From assembly GCF_003097355.1 (NCBI RefSeq), contig NZ_PYUI01000006.1, forward strand, positions 62,001 to 126,000: a stretch of DNA of 64,000 nt, read 5' to 3'. The stretch is from Arthrobacter sp. H-02-3. Its GTDB lineage: Bacteria; Actinomycetota; Actinomycetes; Actinomycetales; Micrococcaceae. The position numbers and the translations under genes were made by a program. Numbering within the stretch: the first letter of the stretch is position 1; the number at the start of each line of letters is the position of its first letter. Under the pieces are notes generated by a model that worked only from the letters and a program-made list of their open reading frames with translations, was not told the origin of the DNA and did no database searches. Shown here piece by piece: positions 27,914-36,514 of this stretch.

Positions 27914-28531
27914 ATGTCTGAGCCCATCAAAATCGGCATCGGCGGCCCGGTGGGTGCCGGCAAGACCCAGCTCGTGGAGCGCCTCACCCGCCACATGAGC
28001 GGGGAAATCTCCATGGCGGCCATCACCAACGACATCTACACAATCGAGGACGCCAAGATCCTCGCCGCCAACGGGATCCTCCCGCTGGACCGGATCATCG
28101 GCGTCGAAACCGGCGGCTGCCCGCACACCGCCATCCGCGAGGACACCTCCATGAACACGGCGGCCATCGAGGAACTGAAGAAACGTCACCCGGACCTGCA
28201 AGTGATCTTTGTGGAATCCGGCGGCGACAACCTCTCCGCCACCTTCAGCCCGGAACTCGTGGACTTCTCGATCTACATCATCGACGTCGCCCAGGGCGAG
28301 AAGATCCCGCGCAAGGCCGGGCAGGGCATGATCAAGTCCGATCTCTTCATCATCAACAAGACCGACCTCGCACCGCACGTGGGCGCGGATCTCTCCGTCA
28401 TGGAAAGAGACTCCAAGGAATTCCGGGGCGAGAAGCCGTTCTGCTTCACGAACCTCAAGACCGACGAAGGGCTGGAACGAGTCATCGAATGGGTACGGCG
28501 GGACGTCCTGATGCTCGACCTGGCGCCATGA
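27914..28531 (+). CDS. ureG: Urease accessory protein UreG (GTPase)
   Basis: 205 aa SIMIBI GTPase: P-loop [51 protein letters not shown] (with the Cys-Pro-His metal motif), [19 protein letters not shown] and [13 protein letters not shown]. It powers nickel insertion. The ribosome site GGAGAAG precedes the ATG. The stop overlaps an ATG (28528) that is in frame with ureD. Confidence 0.96.
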   Translation: MSEPIKIGIGGPVGAGKTQLVERLTRHMSGEISMAAITNDIYTIEDAKILAANGILPLDRIIGVETGGCPHTAIREDTSMNTAAIEELKKRHPDLQVIFVESGGDNLSATFSPELVDFSIYIIDVAQGEKIPRKAGQGMIKSDLFIINKTDLAPHVGADLSVMERDSKEFRGEKPFCFTNLKTDEGLERVIEWVRRDVLMLDLAP

Positions 28532-28578
28532 GCGTTCTCGGGGTCAGTCCTGGCGACCTAACAGCTGAGGCGGCGAGG

Positions 28579-28694
28579 CCGGATTTTGGGGCCGCGGCGT
28601 GGCGGGCACCGCGGGGGGCCCACCGCCGCGAGGGCCCCGACTCGAGCTTGCGAGAGTTGGGAGCGGCTGGGGACGGGCACGGCCCCAAATCCGG
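28579..28694 (-). repeat. Dispersed palindromic element, family 2, copy 2 (ureG-ureD junction)
   Basis: Inverted copy of the element at 27032-27152. The outer arms CCGGATTTTGGGGCCG (28579-28594) and CGGCCCCAAATCCGG (28680-28694) pair with one bulge. They differ in sequence from the arms of copy 1, yet are again self-complementary. Its frame stays open with ureD from the ATG at 28528. Confidence 0.9.
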
Positions 28695-28731
28695 TGAAGC
28701 CGCCGGAGCCGGCCAGAGCGCCCAAGAACAC

Positions 28732-29574
28732 ATGGGAGAGCTCGAACTCGTCGTCACCAACCGTGCAGGACGTTCTGTGGCCACGCATCAGTACCATCGG
28801 GGGGCTATGAGAGTGTTGCGGCCGCATTACTTGGATGGGTCCGGGCAGGTTTGTTATGTGCTCGTCAATCCCGGCGGGGCGTATTTGGGGGCTGACCTGT
28901 ATGTGATTGACGTGGAGGTGGCGGACGGGGCGAAGCTGCTGCTCGCCACGCAGTCGGCCACCAAGATCTACCGGACTCCGGGGTCCTTTGCGGAGCAGCG
29001 GATGCGGCTGCGCCTGGGCGAGGGGGCGCGGCTGGAGCTCGCCCCGGACCAGGTGATTGCCTACCGGGAGGCCAGCTACCGGCAGAATACGCACGTGACG
29101 GTACGGCCGTCGTCGAGCCTCATCATGGCCGAAATCATCACTCCCGGGTGGTCGCCGGACGGGGCCTCTTTCCGGTATGAGGAGCTGCGGCTGCGGACGG
29201 AGATACGGGTCGAATCCGCGGGAGAAGGCGGGCGCGAGAGCGGGCTGCTGGCCCTGGACAACGTGCTCATCCGGCCGCCCCTGGGCGACGTGACCGGCAT
29301 GGCGTTCATGGAGGGCTTCAGCCATCTGGGGTCGCTGATCGTGGTGGATCCGCAGGTGGACCAAGCCCTCGCCGATGAACTCCACGAGATCACGGCCGGC
29401 TACGGGGCCCATACCGGCATCTCGCTCACCGCCACGGTCCTGGGAACGGCCGGGCTGGTGATGAGGTCGCTCTCGAACAGCACCGAGGAACTCCAACGCG
29501 TGGCGGGCGCCGCCACCTCCTTGTTGCGGAAACGCTGGTACGGGCAGGATCCCCTGGACCTGAGGAAGTACTGA
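28732..29574 (+). CDS. ureD: Urease accessory protein UreD/UreH
   Basis: 280 aa scaffold for the UreFG complex on urease: GELELVVTNRAGRSVATHQYHRGAMRVLRPHYLDG, YVLVNPGGAYLGADLY, LLATQSATKIYRT and ELAPDQVIAYREASYRQ. The ATG at 28732 was chosen since the family homology starts at once. An ATG at 28528, overlapping the ureG stop, is in frame and was perhaps the original coupled start. Using it would add 68 residues encoded largely by the inserted repeat. The stop overlaps the nickel permease start (TGATG). Confidence 0.9.
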   Translation: MGELELVVTNRAGRSVATHQYHRGAMRVLRPHYLDGSGQVCYVLVNPGGAYLGADLYVIDVEVADGAKLLLATQSATKIYRTPGSFAEQRMRLRLGEGARLELAPDQVIAYREASYRQNTHVTVRPSSSLIMAEIITPGWSPDGASFRYEELRLRTEIRVESAGEGGRESGLLALDNVLIRPPLGDVTGMAFMEGFSHLGSLIVVDPQVDQALADELHEITAGYGAHTGISLTATVLGTAGLVMRSLSNSTEELQRVAGAATSLLRKRWYGQDPLDLRKY

Positions 29575-30623
29575 TGGCCACGACCGAGCAGATGGCGGTA
29601 TTGTCCCGGCTCTACCGCGAGCGGGCGCAGCTGCCGCTGCGGACCCGGATCCTGGTGACCTTCGGTGCGGTGGCCGCACTGCACGCTGCCGCCGTCGTGC
29701 TCCTGGTCGCCGGCGCGGCCGGAGGCGGACAGCCGCTGGGGATCGGGCTGGTCCTGACGGCCTACCTGGCGGGGGTGAAACACAGTTATGACTGGGACCA
29801 CCTCGCGGCGATCGATAACTCCACCCGGAAGTTCGCGGCCGAACACCGCGATCCGGTCAGCGTGGGCTTCGCGTTCAGCCTGGGCCACAGCTCGGTGGTG
29901 GTCCTCGCCGGAGTGCTCGTCGTGTCCGGGGCATCCTTAGTGGGGAGCTTCATGGCCGAGGGGACTCCCGGGAACCGGCTGCTGGGGCTGCTCGGCAGCG
30001 CGGTGTCGGGGCTGTTCCTGCTGGCCATGGGTTCCTTCAACGGTTCTGCCTTCCTCCGGACGCTCAAGGTTTACCGTGGCGCCCGGGACGGTGCCACGGT
30101 CACTCCCGAGGACCTTGCAGCGAGGGGCTTCGTGGCCCGGCTGCTCGCGGGTCCGCTGGCCCGGGTCCAGCATCCCCGGAACATCTACGTGATCGGCTTT
30201 CTCTTCGGGCTGGGGTTCGATACCGCCACGACGATCGGGCTGCTGGTCATGGCGACGGCGGCCTCGCTGGCCGGCGTTTCCCCCCTCGCCCTGCTGGCCC
30301 TCCCGCTGGCATTCGCCGCGGCCATGACGCTGTGCGACACCGTTAACGGCGTGGCCATGATGCGGATGTACCGCTCGGCCCTGATGGATCCCCGGCGCAA
30401 ACTGGGATTCAATGCCGTCATCACGGGCATTTCCGCGGTGTCGGCACTCTTCATTGCGGTCATCACCCTGAGCGGGGCCCTTCATGAGGCATTCGGACTC
30501 GGGGACCCGCTGACCAGCTGGCTCGGCTCGGTGGACCTGGGCGACGCCGGGCTGCTGCTGGTGGCGCTGTTGATGTCCGTCTGGGCCGTAGCCTCGCTGC
30601 GCCGGCGGGCCCCCGGGGAGTAA
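29574..30623 (+). CDS. Nickel/cobalt transporter, NiCoT family
   Basis: 349 aa with about eight membrane segments. The NiCoT signatures are present: KHSYDWDHLAAIDNSTR (His-X4-Asp-His, TM2), FSLGHSSVVV, and FLFGLGFDTATTIGLL. It imports Ni for the urease encoded by the preceding genes, with which it overlaps by 1 nt. The symbol hoxN or nixA would fit but is not assigned. The gene converges on the GH36 gene. Confidence 0.93.
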   Translation: MATTEQMAVLSRLYRERAQLPLRTRILVTFGAVAALHAAAVVLLVAGAAGGGQPLGIGLVLTAYLAGVKHSYDWDHLAAIDNSTRKFAAEHRDPVSVGFAFSLGHSSVVVLAGVLVVSGASLVGSFMAEGTPGNRLLGLLGSAVSGLFLLAMGSFNGSAFLRTLKVYRGARDGATVTPEDLAARGFVARLLAGPLARVQHPRNIYVIGFLFGLGFDTATTIGLLVMATAASLAGVSPLALLALPLAFAAAMTLCDTVNGVAMMRMYRSALMDPRRKLGFNAVITGISAVSALFIAVITLSGALHEAFGLGDPLTSWLGSVDLGDAGLLLVALLMSVWAVASLRRRAPGE

Positions 30624-30641
30624 GGCGCGGGGCTGATCACA

Positions 30642-30689
30642 GCCGCCGCGCCCCTCGGCCGGGAGGCCGCCGCGTCCCTCGGCCGGCAG
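30642..30689 (+). repeat. Tandem duplication of a 24-bp GC-rich unit
   Basis: Two adjacent 24-bp units, 30642-30665 and 30666-30689, both beginning GCCGCCGCG and differing at two positions. They lie between two converging genes. The right end (GCGGCGGC) can also pair with the unit starts, so it may work as a bidirectional terminator. Confidence 0.7.
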
Positions 30690-30698
30690 CGGCGGCGC

Positions 30699-32864
30699 TC
30701 AGACGGCCTGGACGTGCAGGAGCAGGGCATGCTCCGGATTCAGGACCGGCAGGGGCAGGCCGACGTGCTGCAGGAAGGCGCCGGAGGCAACGGCCCCGTC
30801 TTCCAGCCATGCCGGCGGCCGGATCTGCGTGAACGTGTGCGCGTAGTCGCCGTCAAGGGGGGTGGGCAGTTCGGCCCGGACGCGGTAGGTCCGCTTCGGA
30901 TCAAGGCCCGGCAGTGAGGCCGGCCCGGGGACCTCTCCCGGGGCCGTGGCCAGCGACACGGCCGCGAACAGGGCCTCGCCGGCGTCGTGCGCGACCACAC
31001 CGTGGACGCTCAGGGTGGGCTCGCCGGTGTCCGCGTTCACGCGCTTGCCGGAGTGGATCAGTGCCCGGTGGCGCTTGTAGAGCGCAATCGCGCGGCGCAG
31101 CGTGGCCCGCTCGTCATCCGTGGCCGCGCGGATGTCCCACTCCATGCCGAAGTGGCCAAAGAGGGCGGTGATGGCGCGGAACGAGATGTCGTGGGTGCGT
31201 GCCGTGGTGTGCGAAGTTGTGGGGCCGATATGCGCTCCGACGAGTTCCGGCGGGAGGACCGCCTGGGTCCACCGCTGGATGGTCTGGCGCTCCAGGGCGT
31301 CGTTGCAGTCCGATGCCCACACGCGGTCGGTGCGCTGCAGGATGCCGAGGTCCACGCGTGCCCCGCCGGAGGAGCAGCTCTCGATCTCCACGTCCGGGTG
31401 GGCTGCCTTGAGCGCGTCGAAGAGGCGGTAGGCGGCCAGCGTCTGCTCATGGACGGACGGGCGTCCGCCGCTCCCGTGCTCGGTGAGGTCCCGGTTCTGG
31501 TCCCATTTGAGGTAGGCGATGTTGTTCTCGCGCAGGAGGGCGTCGAGGCGGCCGTAGATGTACTGCCAGGCCTCCGGATTGGCGAGGTCCAGGACATGCT
31601 GGTGGCGCCAGGGCTGCGCGAGGCGGCCGCCGTCCTTGTGGGAAAGCGCCGAGGGGCCCACGATCCAGTCCGGGTGTTCGCGGGCGACGTCGGAGTCCAG
31701 GTTGACCATCTCCGGCTCCACCCAGAGTCCAAACTCCATGCCGTGGGCGGTCACGGCGTCGATCAGCGGGGTCAGGCCCTTAGGCCACAGACCCTCGTCG
31801 ACATACCAGTCGCCCAGGCCTGCGTGGTCGTCGCGGCGGCCGCGGAACCAGCCGTCGTCGAGGACGAAGCGTTCCACGCCGAGCCCGGCGGCGGAGTCGG
31901 CGAGTTCCAGCAGGGGTTCGAGGCGGTGGTCGAAGTACACCGCCTCCCAGGTGTTGAGGACCACGGGGCGGAGCCGCCCGGACGTGGTGTCCACGTGTTG
32001 GGGACGGGCGCGGAACCAGTCGTAGAAGGCCTCGGTGATGCCGTCCAGGCCGTGGCCGGAGTAGGCGGCGAAGAGCGACGGCGTCCGGTAGCTGGCGCCG
32101 GGGTGAAGCAGCACTTCGCCGGAGCCGAGCAGTTCCGCGGCGCCGAGCATCCGCCGGCCGTCGGCGAGGCTGTCGAGGTACTGCTCGTGGTTGCCGCTCC
32201 AGCCGAAGTGTGTGGCCCAGACCTGGCCTCGGCGGTTGGAGAAGCCGGCGGTGCCGGCGGCGACCAGGAGCGAGGAATCGTGGCCGGTGCGGCCGTGCCG
32301 GCCGGTGCGGACCCAGGTGCCCTGCTGGACGGCGTGCCGCTGCGGGTGGTTTTCCCGGCACCAGCGCCCGGTGAGGTCAAGCAGTTCCGTGGCATTCCGC
32401 GGTACCGGCAGTACTGCGGCAAGTTCCTCGAGCTGGTAGGCCGCCGTGCCGCCGTTGCTCAGGGTGTGCGCCAGCTCCAGGAGACCGCCGGGGTGCAGGG
32501 TGAGTTCGGTGCTGACCTCCAGTCCGGCGTCGGAATCCCGCTGAATGATGAGGACGCCGCGGCCGCCGTCGCGCACCTCGGTTGAAACCACCCGCAGGGC
32601 CGGCGAGAAGTCCCGGCCGGGGACCCCGTCGGCGCTCCGGTACCCGCGGAGGCCGGGTCGACCGGCCCAGCCGGAGGAGGCCTGCGGCAGCAGCCCGGCG
32701 GTGACCGGGACGTCGAAGGCGGAGTGGGGGACGGGCCCGCGGAGGATCGCCAGATCGGGGAGGTGGTCCCCGAGGTCGGCGCCCCAGTGGACGATCTCGG
32801 CCTCGCCGGAGTCGAAGGCCAGCAGGAGGCTGGTGCCGGCAGAACGCAGGTGCACGGGGTGCAT
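30699..32864 (-). CDS. Alpha-galactosidase, glycoside hydrolase family 36
   Basis: 721 aa. It releases alpha-1,6-galactose from raffinose, stachyose or melibiose. Order: N-terminal beta-supersandwich (1-about 300), the TIM barrel with nucleophile Asp in YLKWDQNRD and acid/base Asp in VWASDCNDALERQ, and a C-terminal beta domain. Also seen: ERFVLDDGWFRGRRDDHAGLGDW and GLWVEPEMVNLDSD. The ATG at 32864 was chosen since the domain begins there and a GAAAG site precedes it. No signal peptide, so it acts in the cytoplasm on imported sugar. It lies downstream of the ABC importer genes on the same strand. Confidence 0.92.
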   Translation of the reverse strand: MHPVHLRSAGTSLLLAFDSGEAEIVHWGADLGDHLPDLAILRGPVPHSAFDVPVTAGLLPQASSGWAGRPGLRGYRSADGVPGRDFSPALRVVSTEVRDGGRGVLIIQRDSDAGLEVSTELTLHPGGLLELAHTLSNGGTAAYQLEELAAVLPVPRNATELLDLTGRWCRENHPQRHAVQQGTWVRTGRHGRTGHDSSLLVAAGTAGFSNRRGQVWATHFGWSGNHEQYLDSLADGRRMLGAAELLGSGEVLLHPGASYRTPSLFAAYSGHGLDGITEAFYDWFRARPQHVDTTSGRLRPVVLNTWEAVYFDHRLEPLLELADSAAGLGVERFVLDDGWFRGRRDDHAGLGDWYVDEGLWPKGLTPLIDAVTAHGMEFGLWVEPEMVNLDSDVAREHPDWIVGPSALSHKDGGRLAQPWRHQHVLDLANPEAWQYIYGRLDALLRENNIAYLKWDQNRDLTEHGSGGRPSVHEQTLAAYRLFDALKAAHPDVEIESCSSGGARVDLGILQRTDRVWASDCNDALERQTIQRWTQAVLPPELVGAHIGPTTSHTTARTHDISFRAITALFGHFGMEWDIRAATDDERATLRRAIALYKRHRALIHSGKRVNADTGEPTLSVHGVVAHDAGEALFAAVSLATAPGEVPGPASLPGLDPKRTYRVRAELPTPLDGDYAHTFTQIRPPAWLEDGAVASGAFLQHVGLPLPVLNPEHALLLHVQAV

Positions 32865-32971
32865 GGGATTCGCTTTCAGTAGTGCGGAAGTCAGGTGCTG
32901 GTGCGCGGGATCCCGGACGGGGACCCCGCGCACCGGGCGCCGCCGTGGCGGGCGGCTGTGGCTTCAGAGGC

Positions 32972-33019
32972 TCACTTGTTGAACGGCTTACTTGTTGAAC
33001 TGTCTACTTGTTGAACAGC
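32972..33019 (-). repeat. Triplicated 16-bp stop-codon segment at the binding-protein 3' end
   Basis: Three tandem 16-bp units (32972-32987, 32988-33003, 33004-33019) each contain TTCAACAAG plus a stop codon on the minus strand. As 16 is not a multiple of three, the stops TAG, TAA and TGA fall in all three frames, each preceded by codons for Phe-Asn-Lys. Confidence 0.9.
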
Positions 33020-34362
33020 GAGTTGACCTGGTCGTTGGCCTGCGAGAGGGAACTGGCCGGCTGCTTCCCGGAAACCACGGCGTCCATGGCCGGCTTCATG
33101 ATGCCGTCCACCTTGGCCGCCTTGTCGGCGATCGGGAACAGGAAGGTGGTGCTCTCCTTGACCTGCTGGGTGAAGGGCGTCACGTCCACGCCCTTGGCCT
33201 TGAAAGCGGCTTCTGCCTTGTCCGAGGAGGACTTGATCGCGGGGAACACCACGGCCTTGGAGGCTACGACGTCCTGGCAGGCGGCGGAGCCCAGGTACTC
33301 GGCGAACTTCACGGCGGCGGCGGGCTTCTTCGTGCCGGCCCACACGGAGTCGGCCAGGCCGTTGAACATGGAGGACCGCTTGCCGTCGGGGCCGGTGGGG
33401 GTCGGGGCGATTCCGACGTCGACGCCCTTGTAGCCGGTGTACTGGCCGATCATCCACGACCCGTGGGCGTTGATGACAGACTTCCCGGCGGCGAAGGTGT
33501 CCGCCATGCTCGCACCGACGGTGGTTTCCAGTTTGGGCATGTAGCCCTTCTCCGCCAGCCCGGCGAACCAGGCGATGGATTCCTGGAACTTGGGGTCGTC
33601 GTAGTTGAAGTGGGTGCCCCACGGGTTCTTGTCCGTGTGGGTCCACCCGGTGGTGCCGGTAAGGTAGCTCCACTCGGTCTGGCCCTGGCCGGAGCCGGAG
33701 CTGTTCAGGCCGAGGCCGTAGACCTCAACCTTCGTCTTGTCGAAGCCGGGCTCGTCTCCGCGCTTGCCGTTCTTGTCCACGGTCAGGTGCGCGATCGCCT
33801 TTTCATAGGTGCCCCCGTCCTGCGGGTTCCAGGTCAGGGTTTTCATCTGTTCATCGCTGATTCCGGCGCCGGCGGCGAGCTTCTTGTTGTAGAAAAGCGA
33901 GATCGTGTCCCAGTCCTTGGGCAGGCCGTAGCGCTTGCCGTCCTCGCCGACCCAGAGATCAGCGAGACCTTTGTTGTACTGGGTGAGGTCGACGTGATCG
34001 TTCGCGACGGCGTCGTCCAGGGCCAGCAGCTGGCCGGTCTTGGCGAATTCGGGGTACTTGGCCAGGTGGTCGGTGAAGACGTCCGGGGCGGTGCCGGCGA
34101 CAAAGCCGTTGGTCAGGGTGCTCCAGTAGTCGTCCCAGCCGCGCTGGGTGATCTTGACGGTGATGTCCGGGTTGGCCGTGTGGAAGTCATCGGCGCACTG
34201 CTGGTAGGCCGGGAGCTGGTTGGAGTCCCAGAGCCAGTAGCTGATCTCGCCCTTAGCTTGATCGCCTGAGGCACCTGAGGCCTCTCCGCCGCTTCCGCAG
34301 GCGGAGAGGGCGAGGACAGCGGCGGCCGCGGCGGCGAGGGCGCCGACTGCTTTCTTGTTCAT
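33004..34362 (-). CDS. ABC transporter sugar-binding lipoprotein (CUT1 type)
   Basis: 452 aa. Lipoprotein signal MNKKAVGALA... with lipobox LSAC (Cys22), then an extracellular solute-binding protein family 1 fold: WLWDSNQLPAYQQCADDFHTANPDI, GWDDYWSTLTNGFVAGTAPDVFTDHLAKYPEF, and INAHGSWMIGQYTGY. It captures an oligosaccharide, likely raffinose-type given the GH36/GH32 neighbours. The ATG at 34362 was chosen as the signal peptide starts there with GAAAGGACC upstream. The end FNK-stop lies in a triplicated segment. Confidence 0.92.
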   Translation of the reverse strand: MNKKAVGALAAAAAAVLALSACGSGGEASGASGDQAKGEISYWLWDSNQLPAYQQCADDFHTANPDITVKITQRGWDDYWSTLTNGFVAGTAPDVFTDHLAKYPEFAKTGQLLALDDAVANDHVDLTQYNKGLADLWVGEDGKRYGLPKDWDTISLFYNKKLAAGAGISDEQMKTLTWNPQDGGTYEKAIAHLTVDKNGKRGDEPGFDKTKVEVYGLGLNSSGSGQGQTEWSYLTGTTGWTHTDKNPWGTHFNYDDPKFQESIAWFAGLAEKGYMPKLETTVGASMADTFAAGKSVINAHGSWMIGQYTGYKGVDVGIAPTPTGPDGKRSSMFNGLADSVWAGTKKPAAAVKFAEYLGSAACQDVVASKAVVFPAIKSSSDKAEAAFKAKGVDVTPFTQQVKESTTFLFPIADKAAKVDGIMKPAMDAVVSGKQPASSLSQANDQVNSLFNK

Positions 34363-34459
34363 GGGGGTCCTTTCGGGACGGTGTTTTCGGGAAGGGGCTT
34401 TAGGGGCGGGCTTTTGGGATGCGGGTGCGGGTGGAACGTCCAGCACAGGTTGGGGCGGG

Positions 34460-35389
34460 TTACTTGATTCCGGAGAAGCCGATGGAGTTGACGATCTTCT
34501 TGCCGAAGGCGATGAAGAGCAGCAGGACAGGCAGGGCAGAGATGAGGGTCGCGGCCATGAGACCGGACCAGTCCGGCGCACCCTGGGGTGACTGGGATTT
34601 GAAGACGCCCAGGCCGACCGTGAGAACGCGGACGTTTTCCTGGTTGCCGACCAGCAGCGGCCAGAAGTACTCGTTCCACTGCCCGATGAAGGTCAGCAGC
34701 GCCAGGGTGGCGATCGGGGCGGCGGCGTTGGGCAGCACAATCTGGAAGAAGATGCGCAGGTGCTTGGCGCCGTCGAGCATGGCGGCCTCCTCCACTTCAC
34801 GGGACATGTTCAGGAAGAACTGCCGCAGGAAGAAGATCGCGAACGGGGTCATGAAGAGGTAGGGCAGCACCATGCCGAGCATCGTGTTCAGCAGGCCGAG
34901 GTTCTTGATCAGCAGGAAGTTGGGCAGCGCGGTGAAGATCGGCGGGACCATCATGGTGGCCAGGAAGAGGCTGAACACGGCGTTCCGGCCCCGCCAGCGC
35001 AGGCGGGAGAAGGCATACGCGGCCATGGCGCTGAAGAAGACGGCACCGGCGGTGGTGATCCCGGCGAAGAGGACGGTGTTGCGCAGGTAGATCCAGAAGT
35101 CGATCTTGGCTCCGGAGCCTCCCTCCGCCATGGCTTCCTGGGCGGTCTGGAGGCCGAAGACCCGCTTGTACGCGCCGAGGTTGAAGTCGGCCGGCAGCAG
35201 GTTGGACGCGTTGCTGGCCAGTGCGCTGTTGGAGGACAGTGACGTGCGCAGGACCCAGTAGAAGGGCAGTACCGAGACGGCGACGGCAAGGACCACAAGG
35301 GCCCAGGCTCCGGCGCGGCGCCAGTTGAAGCGGCGGCGGCCGTTGATGCGCCGTGACTTGGCGGGGATGGCTGACGTGGCAGTAGTCAT
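34460..35389 (-). CDS. ABC transporter sugar permease (inner membrane subunit 2, CUT1)
   Basis: 309 aa with six membrane segments. The EAA loop reads EEAAMLDGAKHLRIFFQIVLPNAAAPIATLALLTFIGQWNEYFWPL. A basic N-terminus (SRRINGRRRFNWRRAG) precedes TM1. It pairs with the permease encoded just upstream (gap 11 nt). No ATPase gene is in the cluster, so a shared MsiK/MalK-type ATPase from elsewhere must be used (known for actinobacterial CUT1 systems). Confidence 0.92.
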   Translation of the reverse strand: MTTATSAIPAKSRRINGRRRFNWRRAGAWALVVLAVAVSVLPFYWVLRTSLSSNSALASNASNLLPADFNLGAYKRVFGLQTAQEAMAEGGSGAKIDFWIYLRNTVLFAGITTAGAVFFSAMAAYAFSRLRWRGRNAVFSLFLATMMVPPIFTALPNFLLIKNLGLLNTMLGMVLPYLFMTPFAIFFLRQFFLNMSREVEEAAMLDGAKHLRIFFQIVLPNAAAPIATLALLTFIGQWNEYFWPLLVGNQENVRVLTVGLGVFKSQSPQGAPDWSGLMAATLISALPVLLLFIAFGKKIVNSIGFSGIK

Positions 35390-35400
35390 GCTGGGACTCC

Positions 35401-36357
35401 TTAGTCCAGGTCCGACTCGTTGCCCTTGAGGAACTTCATCTGGATGAAGGCGACCAGGGCGAGGATGACGAAGAGGATGACAGCGAGGGCCGAGCCGTAA
35501 CCGAAGTCAGACTCCGTGAACGCCCGCTGGTAGATGTAGTACTGCAGGACGCGGCTGGCGTTGATCGGGCCGCCCTGGGTGGTGACGGCGACGGTGTCGA
35601 ACACCTGGAACGAGCCGATGACGGTGACGACCAGGACCAGCACGACGACGGGCCGGAGCAGCGGCATGGTGATCTTCCAGAAGGTCTGGAAGGGTGAGGC
35701 GCCGTCCAGGTTGGCGACCTCATACAGGTGCTGGGGGATGGCCTGGAGGCCGGCAAAGATCAGCAGGGCCGTGTAGCCCATGTGCCGCCAGGTGTTGATC
35801 AGGGCCTGGGTGGGGATGGCCCATTCCTCGCTGCCGAAGAAGGCGATGCGGGGCAGGCCGATGGCGTCGATGAGGTTGTTCACGATGCCGATCTGGTAGT
35901 CCAGCAGCCAGAACCACAGCAGCGCGGCGATGACGTTCGCCATCAGGTAGGGCAGCAGCAGGCTGCCGCGGATGAAGGTCGACTTGGCGACCCGGTGCAT
36001 CAGGAGGGCCAGGCCCAGGGCCAGGACGGTCTGCAGGACGATGTTGATCAGGACGTACTGGGTGGTGACGCCCAGCGCGTTCCAGAACAGCGGGTCCTTG
36101 GCGATCGCGGCGTAGTTGGCGCCGCCGATCCACTTCGGCGTTCCGAGGATGTTGTATTCGGTGAAGCTCAGGTAGAGACCCCGGATGCTCGGCACAAGGT
36201 AGAACACCACGAAGCCGAGCATGGCCGGGGCGATGAAGAGAAGGGCGACCCTCAGGTCGCTCCGGGTTCGACGCCGGCGGCGGGGGGCGGCATCGCCTGT
36301 TCCCGTGCCGGTCGCCTTGCGGGCCGGGGCGGCTCCGCGGGCAGTTGTGGTGGTCAT
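35401..36357 (-). CDS. ABC transporter sugar permease (inner membrane subunit 1, CUT1)
   Basis: 318 aa with six membrane segments: FIAPAMLGFVVFYLVPSIRGLYLSFTEYN, and the EAA loop YEVANLDGASPFQTFWKITMPLLRPVVVLVLVVTVIGSFQVFDTVAVTTQGGP. It is the first gene of the minus-strand importer operon, which continues with permease 2, binding protein and GH36. It is divergent from the Gfo/Idh-LacI genes across a 157-bp control region. Confidence 0.92.
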   Translation of the reverse strand: MTTTTARGAAPARKATGTGTGDAAPRRRRRTRSDLRVALLFIAPAMLGFVVFYLVPSIRGLYLSFTEYNILGTPKWIGGANYAAIAKDPLFWNALGVTTQYVLINIVLQTVLALGLALLMHRVAKSTFIRGSLLLPYLMANVIAALLWFWLLDYQIGIVNNLIDAIGLPRIAFFGSEEWAIPTQALINTWRHMGYTALLIFAGLQAIPQHLYEVANLDGASPFQTFWKITMPLLRPVVVLVLVVTVIGSFQVFDTVAVTTQGGPINASRVLQYYIYQRAFTESDFGYGSALAVILFVILALVAFIQMKFLKGNESDLD

Positions 36358-36470
36358 TTGAGGTTCCTCCGCTGTGAGGTGGATAACAACTGAGGCTTGA
36401 ATCTACACGAGTAACTTTCGAATGCGCAACAGTTTCTTTGATGTTTCCGGGGTGAAACCATCCGCTCATC

Positions 36471-36499
36471 ATCAGGTATTGACTCGAGTAGAACCTGAT
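36471..36499. promoter_or_regulatory. Putative LacI-type operator in the divergent sugar region
   Basis: ATCAGGT (36471-36477) and ACCTGAT (36493-36499) form 7-bp inverted arms around a second perfect palindrome, ACTCGAGT (36482-36489). It lies 16 bp before the Gfo/Idh start and 114 bp from the permease start. The LacI protein encoded downstream is the likely ligand. The rest of 36358-36514 is AT-rich and should hold both divergent promoters. Confidence 0.55.
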
Positions 36500-36514
36500 G
36501 TGAAACTTGCGTGC

